The notes: a model not told the origin generated them from the sequence alone. DNA of 64,000 nt from JBFLVU01 sp964589625 (GCA_964589625.1 CAZPSH010000004.1:80977-144976); one strand, 5' to 3'. Shown: positions 22,863 through 31,176, counted from the first letter of the stretch. Translations and numbers: made by a program.

Positions 22863-24081
22863 GGCGACCAAGGAGATCACTCTCAAGATCGTTTATTACG
22901 GGCCGGGGCTCTGCGGCAAGACGACGAACCTCGAGCGTATCTTCGCCACGGCGAACCCAGAGCGGAGGGGCAAACTCCTCACCGTGGCCACCGAGACCGA
23001 CCGCACCCTCTTTTTTGATTTCCTCCCCATGGAGCTTGGCACCATCCGGGGCATGAAGGTGCGGGTCCAGCTTTACACGGTGCCCGGTCAGGTCTTCTAC
23101 GACGCGACGCGGCGGATCGTGCTTAGGGGAAGCGACGGAGTGGTCTTCGTGGCGGACAGCCAGGCCGCCATGATGGACGCGAACCAAGAGAGCGTGGAGA
23201 ATCTGAAGCAGAACCTCCGGCTGAACAACCTCGACCCCGAGACCATCCCCCTCGTCTTTCAATTCAACAAGCAGGACCTCCAAGAGCTCTCTTCCGCCGA
23301 AGACCTGGAGGAACATTTGAACTGGCGGCGGGTCCCCAGTTTCCTCTCGGTGGCCACGACGGGCCAGGGTGTGAACGAGACCCTCAAGAAGATCATCGAA
23401 GAGGTCATCCGGGACCTCCACCGGAAGGATGAGGCCCTTCGCGTCGCGGGTGGCTCTCAGATGCCTGCCAGGCCGGCTCCCGATATCTTCGTCGCACCCA
23501 AGGCCGATGCCCATCCCCCATCCTTGGAGGCTCCTGCTCCGGTGGAGCCGGAGGAGGACCTCGCGCCTCCCGCCGAGCGGACCGCCGTGGCCGATCCGCG
23601 AGCGGAGGAACCCGCCGGGGCAAACGCGGTCGGAGAGTTCGATTCGGGACCGGAGGCGGTCGTAACCGTATCCGTCGAACATGAGGACGAGATTTCCGGG
23701 GAGGACCTGGAAATCCTCGACCTGGAAGCGGTGGACGGCGATCTGGAAGCCTCCGGGCCGGCCCCGGCGCCTGCACTGGATGCTCAGCCCACGGCCGATG
23801 CCCCTGCGGCGGAGACGACGCTTCCGCCCGTGGAGATCGGCGCCATCGAAATGGAGCCCATCGAGCCCGCCATAAGCCCCCTTTCCGGCGTGCCCCGGCC
23901 CGATCCAACTCCGGCCCCGGCGGCGGAACCCTCCGTCCCCTCCCAGTCCGGCGTATCCGAGGAGGATCTGGAGCCGATCCGGGCGGAATTGGGATCCCTG
24001 GCCCTTGCCCTGGCCTCCCTAACTCGCCGTGCAGAAGCGCTCGCGGAGCAGATCGAGGACCTCCTCGACCGACGGACCTGA
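22846..24081 (+). CDS. MglA-like small GTPase with long C-terminal extension
   Basis: 411 aa, about twice the 195 residues of MglA. The N-terminal 195 residues are a Ras-like domain: P-loop YYGPGLCGKTTNL, TDRTLFFDFLP, TVPGQVFYDATRR in place of DxxG (normal for MglA), and FNKQDL for NKxD. MglA sets cell polarity for pili and gliding motors. Residues about 200-365 are acidic and Pro/Ala-rich, likely disordered. The final 40 residues (EDLEPIRAELGSLALALASL, then RRAEALAEQIEDLL) form a predicted coiled coil. ATG 22846 has AAGGAG seven bases upstream and overlaps the preceding regulator gene, suggesting co-translation. No MglB partner is in the window. Confidence 0.9.
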   Translation: MVMINRATKEITLKIVYYGPGLCGKTTNLERIFATANPERRGKLLTVATETDRTLFFDFLPMELGTIRGMKVRVQLYTVPGQVFYDATRRIVLRGSDGVVFVADSQAAMMDANQESVENLKQNLRLNNLDPETIPLVFQFNKQDLQELSSAEDLEEHLNWRRVPSFLSVATTGQGVNETLKKIIEEVIRDLHRKDEALRVAGGSQMPARPAPDIFVAPKADAHPPSLEAPAPVEPEEDLAPPAERTAVADPRAEEPAGANAVGEFDSGPEAVVTVSVEHEDEISGEDLEILDLEAVDGDLEASGPAPAPALDAQPTADAPAAETTLPPVEIGAIEMEPIEPAISPLSGVPRPDPTPAPAAEPSVPSQSGVSEEDLEPIRAELGSLALALASLTRRAEALAEQIEDLLDRRT

Positions 24082-24225
24082 GGAGGGGCTGGACCTTTCC
24101 CGATGAGTCTGTTGACGGGAACGGCGGATCTCCTCCGAGGTAAGGGGGGAGGCAGCCCTTTCGCCCCCCCCATCGGAGTCCCGGGAGATTTTGGCCGGCC
24201 TTCCGGTCACCGGCCCGAGCCAACA

Positions 24226-24313
24226 TGGCGGTGGGGGAGGGATTCGAACCCCCGGGCGGTTTCCCGCCGTCCGCTTTCAAGGCGGATGCCTTCGACCTCT
24301 CGGCCACCCCACC
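24226..24313 (-). tRNA. tRNA-Ser (anticodon TGA)
   Basis: A minus-strand class II tRNA with acceptor GGTGGGG/CCCCACC, discriminator G and an encoded CCA. The anticodon stem TCCGC/GCGGA encloses CTTGAAA (anticodon TGA). A long variable arm (GGCGGGAAACCGCC) and T loop TTCGAAT are present. The rest of the 24082-24387 gap holds its promoter and no gene. Confidence 0.97.
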
Positions 24314-24321
24314 CCGCACCC

Positions 24322-24350
24322 ACCCTAGCGGGGCCGAGGACAATCGTCAA
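24322..24350 (-). promoter_or_regulatory. Promoter of tRNA-Ser
   Basis: Minus strand: -35 TTGACG, 17-nt spacer, -10 TAGGGT, ending nine bases before the mature tRNA 5' end. Confidence 0.6.
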
Positions 24351-24387
24351 CCTCGGTTTGCCGCAAACGGGCCCGCCAGGACCGCGC

Positions 24388-24831
24388 CTACAGAAGTTTC
24401 GCGAACTGGTCGTCGGTCCGGCGGAGCTTCTGGGCGAGGTCCCTGACCAAGTTCTTCAGGAGCTTCATCTGCAGGGCCTCGCTGTGGGCCATGAGGCTCT
24501 CGTAGGCTTCCCGGTCGAATTCGAGAAGCTCTCCTTCGGAGAGGGCCTCTACGGTGGCGGAGCGCGGCCCCTGATCGATAAGGGCCAACTCTCCGAAACC
24601 GTCGGCCTGCTCGAACCGGCCGAGTTCCAGCTCGCCCCCGCCGTGGTCCGTGAAGGCCCGAAACCGGCCCGCCTTGACAACATACAGGGAATGCCCCGGC
24701 TCTCCCTCCGAAAGCACCCTCTCCCCGGCCTTCACTTTTCGGTGTTTCACCCGTTTCGACACCTGGATGAGTTCGAGGCTATCCAGGTCCCGGAAGAGCC
24801 CCATCCGCTTCAGGATCGCCGCGTGCTCCAT
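24388..24831 (-). CDS. Single-domain cyclic-nucleotide-binding protein
   Basis: 147 aa. The whole chain is one cNMP-binding fold: KRMGLFRDLDSLEL opening helix, VKAGERVLSEGEPGHSLYVV strands, then the phosphate-binding cassette GFGELALIDQGPRSATV, where the Glu and Arg normally contact the ribose and cyclic phosphate. FDREAYESLM and a terminal helix follow. No DNA-binding or output domain is fused, so it probably acts through protein contacts. Ligand identity (cAMP, cGMP or none) cannot be read. GGAAGGAG lies six bases before the ATG and the gene has its own promoter. Confidence 0.88.
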   Translation of the reverse strand: MEHAAILKRMGLFRDLDSLELIQVSKRVKHRKVKAGERVLSEGEPGHSLYVVKAGRFRAFTDHGGGELELGRFEQADGFGELALIDQGPRSATVEALSEGELLEFDREAYESLMAHSEALQMKLLKNLVRDLAQKLRRTDDQFAKLL

Positions 24832-24856
24832 CTGCTACTCCTTCCGGTTCCAGCCC

Positions 24857-24886
24857 AGGCTAACTCCGAGGGGGAGGAAAGGTCAA
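24857..24886 (-). promoter_or_regulatory. Promoter of the cNMP-binding protein gene
   Basis: Minus strand: -35 TTGACC, 18-nt spacer, -10 TAGCCT. The same -10 and spacer occur before the kinase gene at 14385. Confidence 0.5.
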
Positions 24887-24991
24887 AGGGCGTCGGGCGG
24901 GCCCGTTCCGCTCCCAAACCGACCCCTCGGGACCACAGACGCGCCAAACCATTGACCCACCAGGGCTTGTTCACCATTTAGCCGATCGCCC

Positions 24992-25020
24992 TTGACCCGG
25001 TTTGGGGTTGGAGCTAAGTT
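24992..25020 (+). promoter_or_regulatory. Promoter of ompW-like gene
   Basis: -35 TTGACC, 17-nt spacer, -10 TAAGTT, about 44 bases before the ATG at 25065. Confidence 0.5.
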
Positions 25021-25064
25021 ACTTGGCATAGAGTGGGATTGTTTGAAGTCAGAAGGAGGGACAC

Positions 25065-25718
25065 ATGCGGAAAAACGGTGTGGTGTGGATCGTCGCGGCG
25101 CTGTTGCTCCTGGCCCTTCCCCTCGTGGCGGCGGCTCAGGACACGGGCTGGATGGTGCGGGTGAGGGCCATCAACATCGCCCCCAACGACAGCAGCGACA
25201 AGATCGTCGGCACGGGCACGGAGGTGGCGGTGGACTCCAAGGTCGTGCCGGAGTTGGACATCGTGTACAAGTGGCACGAGAACTGGGGCCTCGAACTCGT
25301 GCTGGCGGACGCCAAGCACGATTTGTCCACCACCGGGGGTCTTCTCGGTGGGGCCGACGTGGGAAGCGTGAAGTTGCTTCCGCCCACACTGGTCTGCAAC
25401 TACTACTTCACCACCCAGAGCCAGTTTGATCCTTACATGGGCCTTGGCCTCAACTACACCCGCTTCCACGGCTTCAGCCTGGCGAGCGACCTGAGGGCCC
25501 TTGGCATCACGGACGTGGACTTCGACAATTCCCTCGGCCTCGCCGCACAGATGGGCTTCGACGTGGACTTCGGCAACCACTGGGTCTTCAACATGGACCT
25601 CAAGTACGCCTGGATCGACACGGAAGCCGCCATCAAGGTGGGCCCCGTGACGGCGGACACCATCGGCGTGGACGTCAATCCGTGGATCTTCGGGATCGGC
25701 TTCGGCTATAAGTGGTAG
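25065..25718 (+). CDS. OmpW-family outer-membrane beta-barrel protein
   Basis: 217 aa. A signal peptide spans residues 1-24 (hydrophobic core VVWIVAALLLLALPLVAAAQ, cut after AAAQ or nearby). The mature part has OmpW signatures: WMVRVRAINIAPNDSS, LDIVYKWHENWGLELVLA, DVGSVKLLPPTLVCNYYF and a terminal aromatic W after FGIGFGYK for barrel assembly. Eight-stranded OmpW barrels carry small hydrophobic molecules across the outer membrane. AGGAGGG sits four bases before the ATG. The gene has its own promoter and terminator, so it is monocistronic and probably well expressed. Confidence 0.92.
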   Translation: MRKNGVVWIVAALLLLALPLVAAAQDTGWMVRVRAINIAPNDSSDKIVGTGTEVAVDSKVVPELDIVYKWHENWGLELVLADAKHDLSTTGGLLGGADVGSVKLLPPTLVCNYYFTTQSQFDPYMGLGLNYTRFHGFSLASDLRALGITDVDFDNSLGLAAQMGFDVDFGNHWVFNMDLKYAWIDTEAAIKVGPVTADTIGVDVNPWIFGIGFGYKW

Positions 25719-25742
25719 GCACGCCTCTACCGCGAAGGAACA

Positions 25743-25773
25743 GGGGGCGGCCGGAGCCGCCCCCTTTCTTTCT
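25743..25773 (+). terminator. Rho-independent terminator of the ompW-like gene
   Basis: GGGGGCGGC-CGGA-GCCGCCCCC, a 9-bp perfect stem, followed by TTTCTTTCT, 25 bases beyond the stop. Confidence 0.9.
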
Positions 25774-25801
25774 GCAGGCTCCCTGCGGGAGTCGACGTCC
25801 C

Positions 25802-27610
25802 CTACTCCTGGTCTCCCTGGATCCTCAGCACGGAGAGGAAGGCCTCCTGGGGCAGCTGGACGTCTCCCACGGACTTCATCCGGCGCTTGCCTTCCTTCTG
25901 CTTTTCCAGGAGCTTCCGCTTGCGCGTGATGTCCCCCCCGTAGCACTTAGCCAAAACGTCCTTGCGCAGGGCCTTCACCACCGTTCGGCAGATGATCCGG
26001 CTGCCGAGGGCCGCCTGGATGACAACTTCGAAGAGCTGGCGGGGGATGGCCTCCTTCAGCCGCTGCGCCATGGCCCGGCCGCGCGCATCGGCCTGGGAGC
26101 GGTGGACGATGAAAGAGAGCGCGTCCACGGCCTTCCCGTTCACGAGAATGTCCAGCTTCACGAGGTCTCCCGGACGGTACTCCTCGATCTGGTAATCCAT
26201 GGAAGCGTAGCCGCGCGAGAGCGACTTGAGTCGGTCGTGGAAATCCACGATGATCTCGCTTAGCGGCAATTCGTACTTCAGAACGATGGTGTCTTTTGAA
26301 GCGTACTGGAACCCCTTCTGGGTTCCCCGGCGCTCCTCCATGAGTTTCAAGAGGTTGCCCACGTATTCGCCCCGGGTGAGCACGGTGACGAGGGCGTAGG
26401 GTTCGCGGATGGATTCCAGATCCTGGGGCGGGGGGAGGCTTGCGGGGTTCTCCACGTCCACCGTCTCCCCCGTGACCTTCAGCACCTGGTACCGAACGTT
26501 GGGCGCGGTGGTGATCAGGTCGAGGTCGAACTCGCGCTCCAGCCGCTCCTGGATGATCTCCATATGGAGGAAGCCCAGGAACCCGCACCGGAAACCGAAC
26601 CCAAGGGCGTCGCTCGTCTCCGGCTCGAAGAAGAAGGAGGAGTCGTTGAGACGCAGCTTGTCCAGGGCTTCGCGAAGGTCCGGGTAGGCCGCCGGGTCCA
26701 CGGGGTAGAGCCCCGCGAAGACCATGGGTTTCACCTGGCGGAACCCGCCGAAGGGCGACTCGGCGGGCCGGAGGGGGTTTGTGAGCGTGTCGCCGATGGA
26801 CACCTCCCGCACGTCCTTAATGCCCGCGATGACGAATCCCACCTCTCCGGCCTCGAGGAGCGTCACCGGCGCCGGCTTGGGAGTGAAGACCCCCAGGGCC
26901 TCCACGGCGAACACCCGTCCCGTGGCCATGAATTTCACCGGCTCCTTGACCGCCAGGCGCCCATCCATGATCCGGACGAGCATGACGACCCCCCGGTAAC
27001 TGTCGTACCAGGAGTCGAAGACCATGGCCTTCAGCGGGGCCTCGCGGTCCCCCCCAGGCGGAGGGAGCCTCTCCACGACGGCCTCGAGGATGTCGGCGAT
27101 TCCCAGCCTTTCCTTGGCGGAGGCGAGAATGGACCCGGAGGCGTCCAGCCCGATCACCTCCTCGATCTCCTCCATGGCCTTTTCGGGCTGGGCCGAGGGA
27201 AGATCGATCTTGTTGATGACGGGCACGATTTCCAGGCCGCCGTCCACCGCGAGGTAGGCGTTGGCCAGGGTCTGGGCCTCCACCCCCTGGCTCGCGTCCA
27301 CCACGAGGAGTGCGCCCTCGCAAGCCGCCAGGGCCCGGCTCACCTCGTAGTTGAAGTCCACGTGGCCCGGGGTGTCAATGAGGTTGAGGTAGTACTCCCG
27401 GCCGTCCCGGGCCGCGTAAACCAGTCGCACGGCATGGGCCTTTATCGTGATTCCCCTCTCCCTCTCCAGGTCCATTCCATCCAGGAACTGCTCGACCATC
27501 TCCCGCTCCGACACGGCGTGGGTCGCCTCCAGAAGGCGATCCGAAAGGGTGGTCTTCCCGTGGTCGATATGGGCGATGATGCAGAAGTTCCGGATGCGGG
27601 AGAGTTCCAT
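25802..27610 (-). CDS. lepA: Elongation factor 4 (LepA)
   Basis: 602 aa, the family length. GTPase motifs are IIAHIDHGKTTLSDRLL, RERGITI, DTPGHVDF and VINKIDLPSA. The LepA-specific C-terminal region includes HMEIIQERLEREFDLDLI, YEVPLSEI-like KYELPLSEIIVDFHDRLKS, and the terminal GDVQLPQEAFLSVL that reaches the ribosomal A site. LepA binds ribosomes and promotes back-translocation or subunit biogenesis. There is no clear ribosome-binding site; a -10-like element lies immediately upstream (27616-27621), suggesting a leaderless transcript. Confidence 0.97.
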   Translation of the reverse strand: MELSRIRNFCIIAHIDHGKTTLSDRLLEATHAVSEREMVEQFLDGMDLERERGITIKAHAVRLVYAARDGREYYLNLIDTPGHVDFNYEVSRALAACEGALLVVDASQGVEAQTLANAYLAVDGGLEIVPVINKIDLPSAQPEKAMEEIEEVIGLDASGSILASAKERLGIADILEAVVERLPPPGGDREAPLKAMVFDSWYDSYRGVVMLVRIMDGRLAVKEPVKFMATGRVFAVEALGVFTPKPAPVTLLEAGEVGFVIAGIKDVREVSIGDTLTNPLRPAESPFGGFRQVKPMVFAGLYPVDPAAYPDLREALDKLRLNDSSFFFEPETSDALGFGFRCGFLGFLHMEIIQERLEREFDLDLITTAPNVRYQVLKVTGETVDVENPASLPPPQDLESIREPYALVTVLTRGEYVGNLLKLMEERRGTQKGFQYASKDTIVLKYELPLSEIIVDFHDRLKSLSRGYASMDYQIEEYRPGDLVKLDILVNGKAVDALSFIVHRSQADARGRAMAQRLKEAIPRQLFEVVIQAALGSRIICRTVVKALRKDVLAKCYGGDITRKRKLLEKQKEGKRRMKSVGDVQLPQEAFLSVLRIQGDQE

Positions 27611-27615
27611 ACTTC

Positions 27616-27621
27616 TATTTA
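27616..27621 (-). promoter_or_regulatory. Extended -10 element immediately before lepA (possible leaderless start)
   Basis: Minus strand TTAAAT preceded by TGG, five bases before the lepA ATG. No strong -35 and no Shine-Dalgarno are visible. Confidence 0.3.
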
Positions 27622-27715
27622 ACCACAGAGGCCGCAGGGAGCCCAGCCGTTCCTTGTTGGCGCGGGCAACCCTGGGATCTTTCTATACCGTGGACCCTCG
27701 GATCCGAAAGCCAGG

Positions 27716-28099
27716 CTAGGTTACGGACGCGATGGCCTCGATTTCCACCAGGACGTCCTTGGGCAGCCGGGCCACCTCCACGGTTGCCCGTGCCGGGGCG
27801 CCCTCGGCGAAGAACTCCGCGTAGACGGCGTTCATGGCCGCGAAGTCCTCCATCCGCTTCAGGTACACCGTGGTCTTCACCACACCGCCCAGGGATGCCC
27901 CCCCCGAATCGAGCACGGCCCGGAGGTTCTCGAGGACCCGGCGCGTCTGGGTTTCGACGTCCGCCCCCGCGACCTGTCCGGTAGCGGGGTCCAGGGCGAT
28001 CTGCCCCGAACAGAAGAGGAACCCGCCGGCCCGGATCGCCTGGGAATACGGGCCCAGGGCGGCGGGGGCTCGTTCCGTGGAGACGATTTCCTTCTTCAT
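27716..28099 (-). CDS. ridA: RidA-family imine/enamine deaminase
   Basis: 127 aa, the normal length. Family motifs are APAALGPYSQAIRAGGFLFCSGQI near the start (quoted in part: LGPYSQAI), TRRVLENLRAVLDSGG, VVKTTVYLKRMEDF and the C-terminal ARATVEVARLPKDVLVEIEAIA, including the Arg that binds the substrate carboxylate. RidA hydrolyses reactive 2-aminoacrylate made by PLP enzymes such as the cystathionine-synthase-like enzyme at 4081. GGGAGG lies six bases before the ATG. It is probably co-transcribed with the two genes upstream (28149, 28865). Confidence 0.95.
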   Translation of the reverse strand: MKKEIVSTERAPAALGPYSQAIRAGGFLFCSGQIALDPATGQVAGADVETQTRRVLENLRAVLDSGGASLGGVVKTTVYLKRMEDFAAMNAVYAEFFAEGAPARATVEVARLPKDVLVEIEAIASVT

Positions 28100-28148
28100 T
28101 TCAGCCCTCCCTGGCGCACCGGCGGATCAAGGACCCGCCCGCGTGCCG

Positions 28149-28859
28149 TCACGGCACCTCGAAGCGGAGGAACGGGCCTGTCAGCGAGGGCTTGGCGCCC
28201 TTGCCGAAATCCGTGAGCGCGATCTCCTCCTCCCCGCTCGCGAGGCGGACCAATCCGAACGGCGCCACCTCGTCCGAGAGCCAGACCTCCGCGGACCTCC
28301 CCTCCTCCGCGAGAATGCGCAATCGCCGGCAGACGAGGGTCCTTCGACCCACCTTCACCTTCTCTTCGGGAAGGGCCTCCAGGCGCCCGAAGGTCGGTCC
28401 GATGGCCGCCGCCTTTTGACCGAACCGGTCTCCACCCTGCCGCCTGAGGCGCTCCAGGGCGACGCGGTCGATCTCCACGGCCGGACCGTCCCCGTCCTTG
28501 GCCCGGACCGACACGATGTTGACGTCCTCCGTGGGATCTCCCTTGAGGAGATAGGCCGCCACCGAGGGCACCCCGCCGGAGGATGTGCGGATCTCCATCC
28601 AAAGGCCTTCGGGGCCTTCCCCTACCACGGCGAAGGTGAGGTCCGCCTCCTCGCCGCGGGCATCCTTGACGTGGTACGTGCTCCAGGCTCCCTGGCGGGG
28701 AGCCCACTGGTGGTAGAACTCCGGAAAGAAGGAAGAGGCCTCGGAGGCCAGGCCCGCGAGCCACAGCAACGTGGGCGGAAGAAGGATCGCCGCGGCCCTT
28801 GCAACCCGCAGGGCCAACGGGCGAGGCGGCAGGGATCCCGTGTCGCGGAGGGTTCGCAT
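28149..28859 (-). CDS. Membrane-anchored or exported protein of unknown function
   Basis: 236 aa from ATG 28859, five bases after the UPF0210 stop; a longer open frame upstream only overlaps that gene. A hydrophobic helix at about residues 20-38 (ARAAAILLPPTLLWLAGLAS) marks a signal anchor. The remainder is beta-rich (WSTYHVKDARGEEADLTFAV, GLWMEIRTSSGG, KVGRRTLVCRRLRILAE, VWLSDEVAPFGLVRLASGE). It resembles exported proteins that report a surface or lipid property, but I do not recognise a family. No catalytic motif is seen. Confidence 0.65.
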   Translation of the reverse strand: MRTLRDTGSLPPRPLALRVARAAAILLPPTLLWLAGLASEASSFFPEFYHQWAPRQGAWSTYHVKDARGEEADLTFAVVGEGPEGLWMEIRTSSGGVPSVAAYLLKGDPTEDVNIVSVRAKDGDGPAVEIDRVALERLRRQGGDRFGQKAAAIGPTFGRLEALPEEKVKVGRRTLVCRRLRILAEEGRSAEVWLSDEVAPFGLVRLASGEEEIALTDFGKGAKPSLTGPFLRFEVP

Positions 28860-28864
28860 TCGGG

Positions 28865-30226
28865 TCAGTTCCTCAGGGACGTGATGGGTGCCGGCATCAC
28901 GCCGCCGCGGCCCACGAATCCGGAGCAGGAGAGCGTACGGATCTCCTGGATGGGGGCGTCGCCGAGGAGGCCCCCGAAGGAGACCATCTCCCCCACCCGC
29001 TTTCCGTAGGCGGGGATGACGCGAACGGCGGTCGTCTTGTGGTTGACGATGCCAATGGCGAGTTCGTCGGCGATGAAACCGGCCAGGACGTCTTCCTCCA
29101 CGTCCCCCGGCACGGCCACCATGTCCAGCCCTACGGAGCACACGCTGGTCATGGCCTCGAGCTTCTCCAGGGAGAGGTGCCCCTCGCGGGCCGCGGAGAT
29201 CATGGTGGCATCCTCGCTGACGGGGATGAAGGCTCCCGAGAGTCCGCCCACGGCGGAGGTGGCCATGGCTCCACCCTTCTTCACGGCGTCCGTAAGAAGC
29301 GCGAGGGCCGCCGTGGTCCCGCACGCCCCCACGCGCTCCAGGCCCATGGCTTCGAGGACCTCTCCCACCGAGTCGCCGAGTTCGGGCGTCGGGGCCAGCG
29401 AGAGGTCCACGACCCCGAAGGGGACGCCCAGACGGCTCGCCACCTGACGGCCGATCAACTCGCCCACCCGCGTGATCTTGAAGGCCGCCCGCTTGATGAC
29501 CTCCTCAAGGGTCCGCAGGTCGCAGGAGCCCGCACGCTTGATGGCCTCGCACACGACTCCCGGTCCGCTCACGCCCGTGTGGATGACGACCTCCGGGAGC
29601 CCCACCCCGTGGAAGGCCCCCGCCATGAAGGGATTGTCCTCCACGGCGTTGGCGAAGACGACGAACTTGGCGCAGCCGATGCTCCCCGATTCCCTCGTCC
29701 GGTAGGCCGTTTCCTTGAGGAGGCGGGCCACGGTTCGCACGGCGTCCACGTTGAGCCCCGTCCGGCTGGAACCGGCGTTGACGGAGGAGCACAGGCGCGA
29801 GGTGGAGGAGAGGGCCTCGGGGATCGAGGAGAGGAGGGCCCGGTCGGCGTCCGTGAAGCCCGCGTGGACAAGGGCCGAGTACCCGCCCACGAAGTCGAAT
29901 CCCATCTCCGACGCGGCCCGGTCGATGGCCCGCGCGATCTCCAGGTAGGCCGACGGCTCGCATCGGGTGCCGATCAGGGACACGGGCGAGATGGAGAGCC
30001 GTCGGTTCGCCACCCGGATCCCCAGGTCGTCCGCCGTGGCGTTGACGGCGGCGGGGAGCGGGGAGGCGATCCGCTTCAGTTTTTCATACACTCGGCTGGC
30101 GGCCTCGCTCGGATCTGGATGCGCGCAGTCCAACAGGTTGATGCCCAGGGTCACGGTCCGGACATCGAAATGCTCCAGCTCTGTCATCCGGAGGGTTTCG
30201 AGGATCTCGCGCCGCGTGTACGTCAT
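28865..30226 (-). CDS. UPF0210 / DUF711 (PFL-like) protein
   Basis: 453 aa. Strong family features: REILETLRMTELEHFDVRTV, TLGINLLDCAHPD, NRRLSISPVSLIG, the long Gly/Ser-rich loops near INAGSSRTG-like NAGSSRTGLNVDAV, and CAKFVVFANAVEDNPFMAGA. Structures of the family show a pyruvate-formate-lyase-like barrel but without known activity. The family is encoded next to an ACT protein (UPF0237) in many bacteria, exactly as here with a 28-base gap. A role in amino-acid sensing or metabolism is likely but not established. The ribosome-binding site is weak (AGAGAG). Confidence 0.9.
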   Translation of the reverse strand: MTYTRREILETLRMTELEHFDVRTVTLGINLLDCAHPDPSEAASRVYEKLKRIASPLPAAVNATADDLGIRVANRRLSISPVSLIGTRCEPSAYLEIARAIDRAASEMGFDFVGGYSALVHAGFTDADRALLSSIPEALSSTSRLCSSVNAGSSRTGLNVDAVRTVARLLKETAYRTRESGSIGCAKFVVFANAVEDNPFMAGAFHGVGLPEVVIHTGVSGPGVVCEAIKRAGSCDLRTLEEVIKRAAFKITRVGELIGRQVASRLGVPFGVVDLSLAPTPELGDSVGEVLEAMGLERVGACGTTAALALLTDAVKKGGAMATSAVGGLSGAFIPVSEDATMISAAREGHLSLEKLEAMTSVCSVGLDMVAVPGDVEEDVLAGFIADELAIGIVNHKTTAVRVIPAYGKRVGEMVSFGGLLGDAPIQEIRTLSCSGFVGRGGVMPAPITSLRN

Positions 30227-30254
30227 CGCATTCGCTCTCTGCGCCCGATCAAAG

Positions 30255-30677
30255 TCAAACCCGGTTCACGGCGCGCATCATGTCCTCGTACTGCACGAAG
30301 ACCAGAACGCCCACCTCTTCCCCGCGTCGCTTCAGGGAGGTCCTCAAATCTTCGAAGGAGACCGGCGAGCCCGATGGATCCAGGATCATCATCATGGCGA
30401 AGTTCCCGTGGACCAGGGTCTGGTTGATGTCCACGATGTCCACCGAGAGCTCCGCGAGGACCTCCGAAAAGGCGTGGACGATGCCCGTTCGGTTCCGCCC
30501 CAGGGCCGTGAAGACCACGTGGCGAGTTCCCGGACCCTCCCGTTCAAGGAAGGGCTGGGATTCGAGAAGGCGGACCAGGTCCGCAACAACCCCCTCCAAG
30601 GCCTCCCGGGAGGCCTCCCGAGGAAGGTGCCTGAGGACGATTTCCGATACGGCCACGGCCAGGGCTTCGCGGTCCAT
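30255..30677 (-). CDS. ACT-domain protein (UPF0237) with N-terminal extension
   Basis: 140 aa. Residues about 52-140 are the UPF0237 ACT domain: VVFTALGRNRTGIVHAFSEV, LSVDIVDINQTLVHGNFAMM and the small-ligand-binding loop region. Typical members are about 90 residues, so the first 50 residues (acidic, helical, EIVLRHLPREASREALEG) are an addition not seen in the basic form. ACT domains bind amino acids. Gene pairing with UPF0210 is conserved and suggests a sensor-plus-enzyme unit. GGGAGGG lies a few bases before the ATG. Confidence 0.9.
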   Translation of the reverse strand: MDREALAVAVSEIVLRHLPREASREALEGVVADLVRLLESQPFLEREGPGTRHVVFTALGRNRTGIVHAFSEVLAELSVDIVDINQTLVHGNFAMMMILDPSGSPVSFEDLRTSLKRRGEEVGVLVFVQYEDMMRAVNRV

Positions 30678-30777
30678 GGGGCCCTCCCGCTTGAGGATAC
30701 CTGAAGCGGCGTGTCGAATGATAGGGCCCTGGAGCCCCTTGCGCCGGAGGCGCTCATGGAGTTACGTTGGAGGCGGA

Positions 30778-31176
30778 ATGTTCGAGAACAAAATGGTGGT
30801 TCGCTTCAAGGACGGCGCAACGCTCTCCGGGTTCGGGGACAATTTCATGCCCGGAGAGACGGAAATCTTGATGCAGGATCTGGAGGAGCGGCTTCACAGG
30901 ATTCCGCTGTCGGGCGTGAAGATGGTCTGCTTCGTAAGGTCCTTTACGCCGGACTCGGGGGAGACGCATCGGATTCCCGGCCGGGTTCTCTACCAGCCCG
31001 TCCCGGGATCGCGCGTCCGGGTCTCCTTCCGCGACGGGGAAGTCCTGGAGGGGGTGTCCGCCGTGCGATCCCGCCCCAGGACCGGGTTTTTCCTGACACC
31101 CCTGAATTCGAACAGCAACAACCTCCACGTCTACGTGAACATGGACGAGGTCGTCAGCTTTCGCTTTCTCGACTGA
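30778..31176 (+). CDS. Small conserved-looking protein of unknown function
   Basis: 132 aa from ATG 30778, with GGAGG five bases upstream. The chain is mostly beta strands (MVVRFKDGATLSGFGDNF, HRIPLSGVKMVCFVRSF, RVRVSFRDGEVLEGVSAV, NNLHVYVNMDEVVSFRF), with two similar KDG/RDG halves, suggesting a duplicated SH3-like or PilZ-like fold. No enzyme motif or signal peptide is present. I do not recognise a family with certainty. Its last 23 bases overlap the end of the convergent chemoreceptor fusion gene. Confidence 0.7.
   Translation: MFENKMVVRFKDGATLSGFGDNFMPGETEILMQDLEERLHRIPLSGVKMVCFVRSFTPDSGETHRIPGRVLYQPVPGSRVRVSFRDGEVLEGVSAVRSRPRTGFFLTPLNSNSNNLHVYVNMDEVVSFRFLD

Noticed and set aside
24082..24225. 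Possible small gene between the MglA-like gene and tRNA-Ser
   Set aside because: Short open frames lack ribosome-binding sites and have no recognisable product; nothing supported was found.
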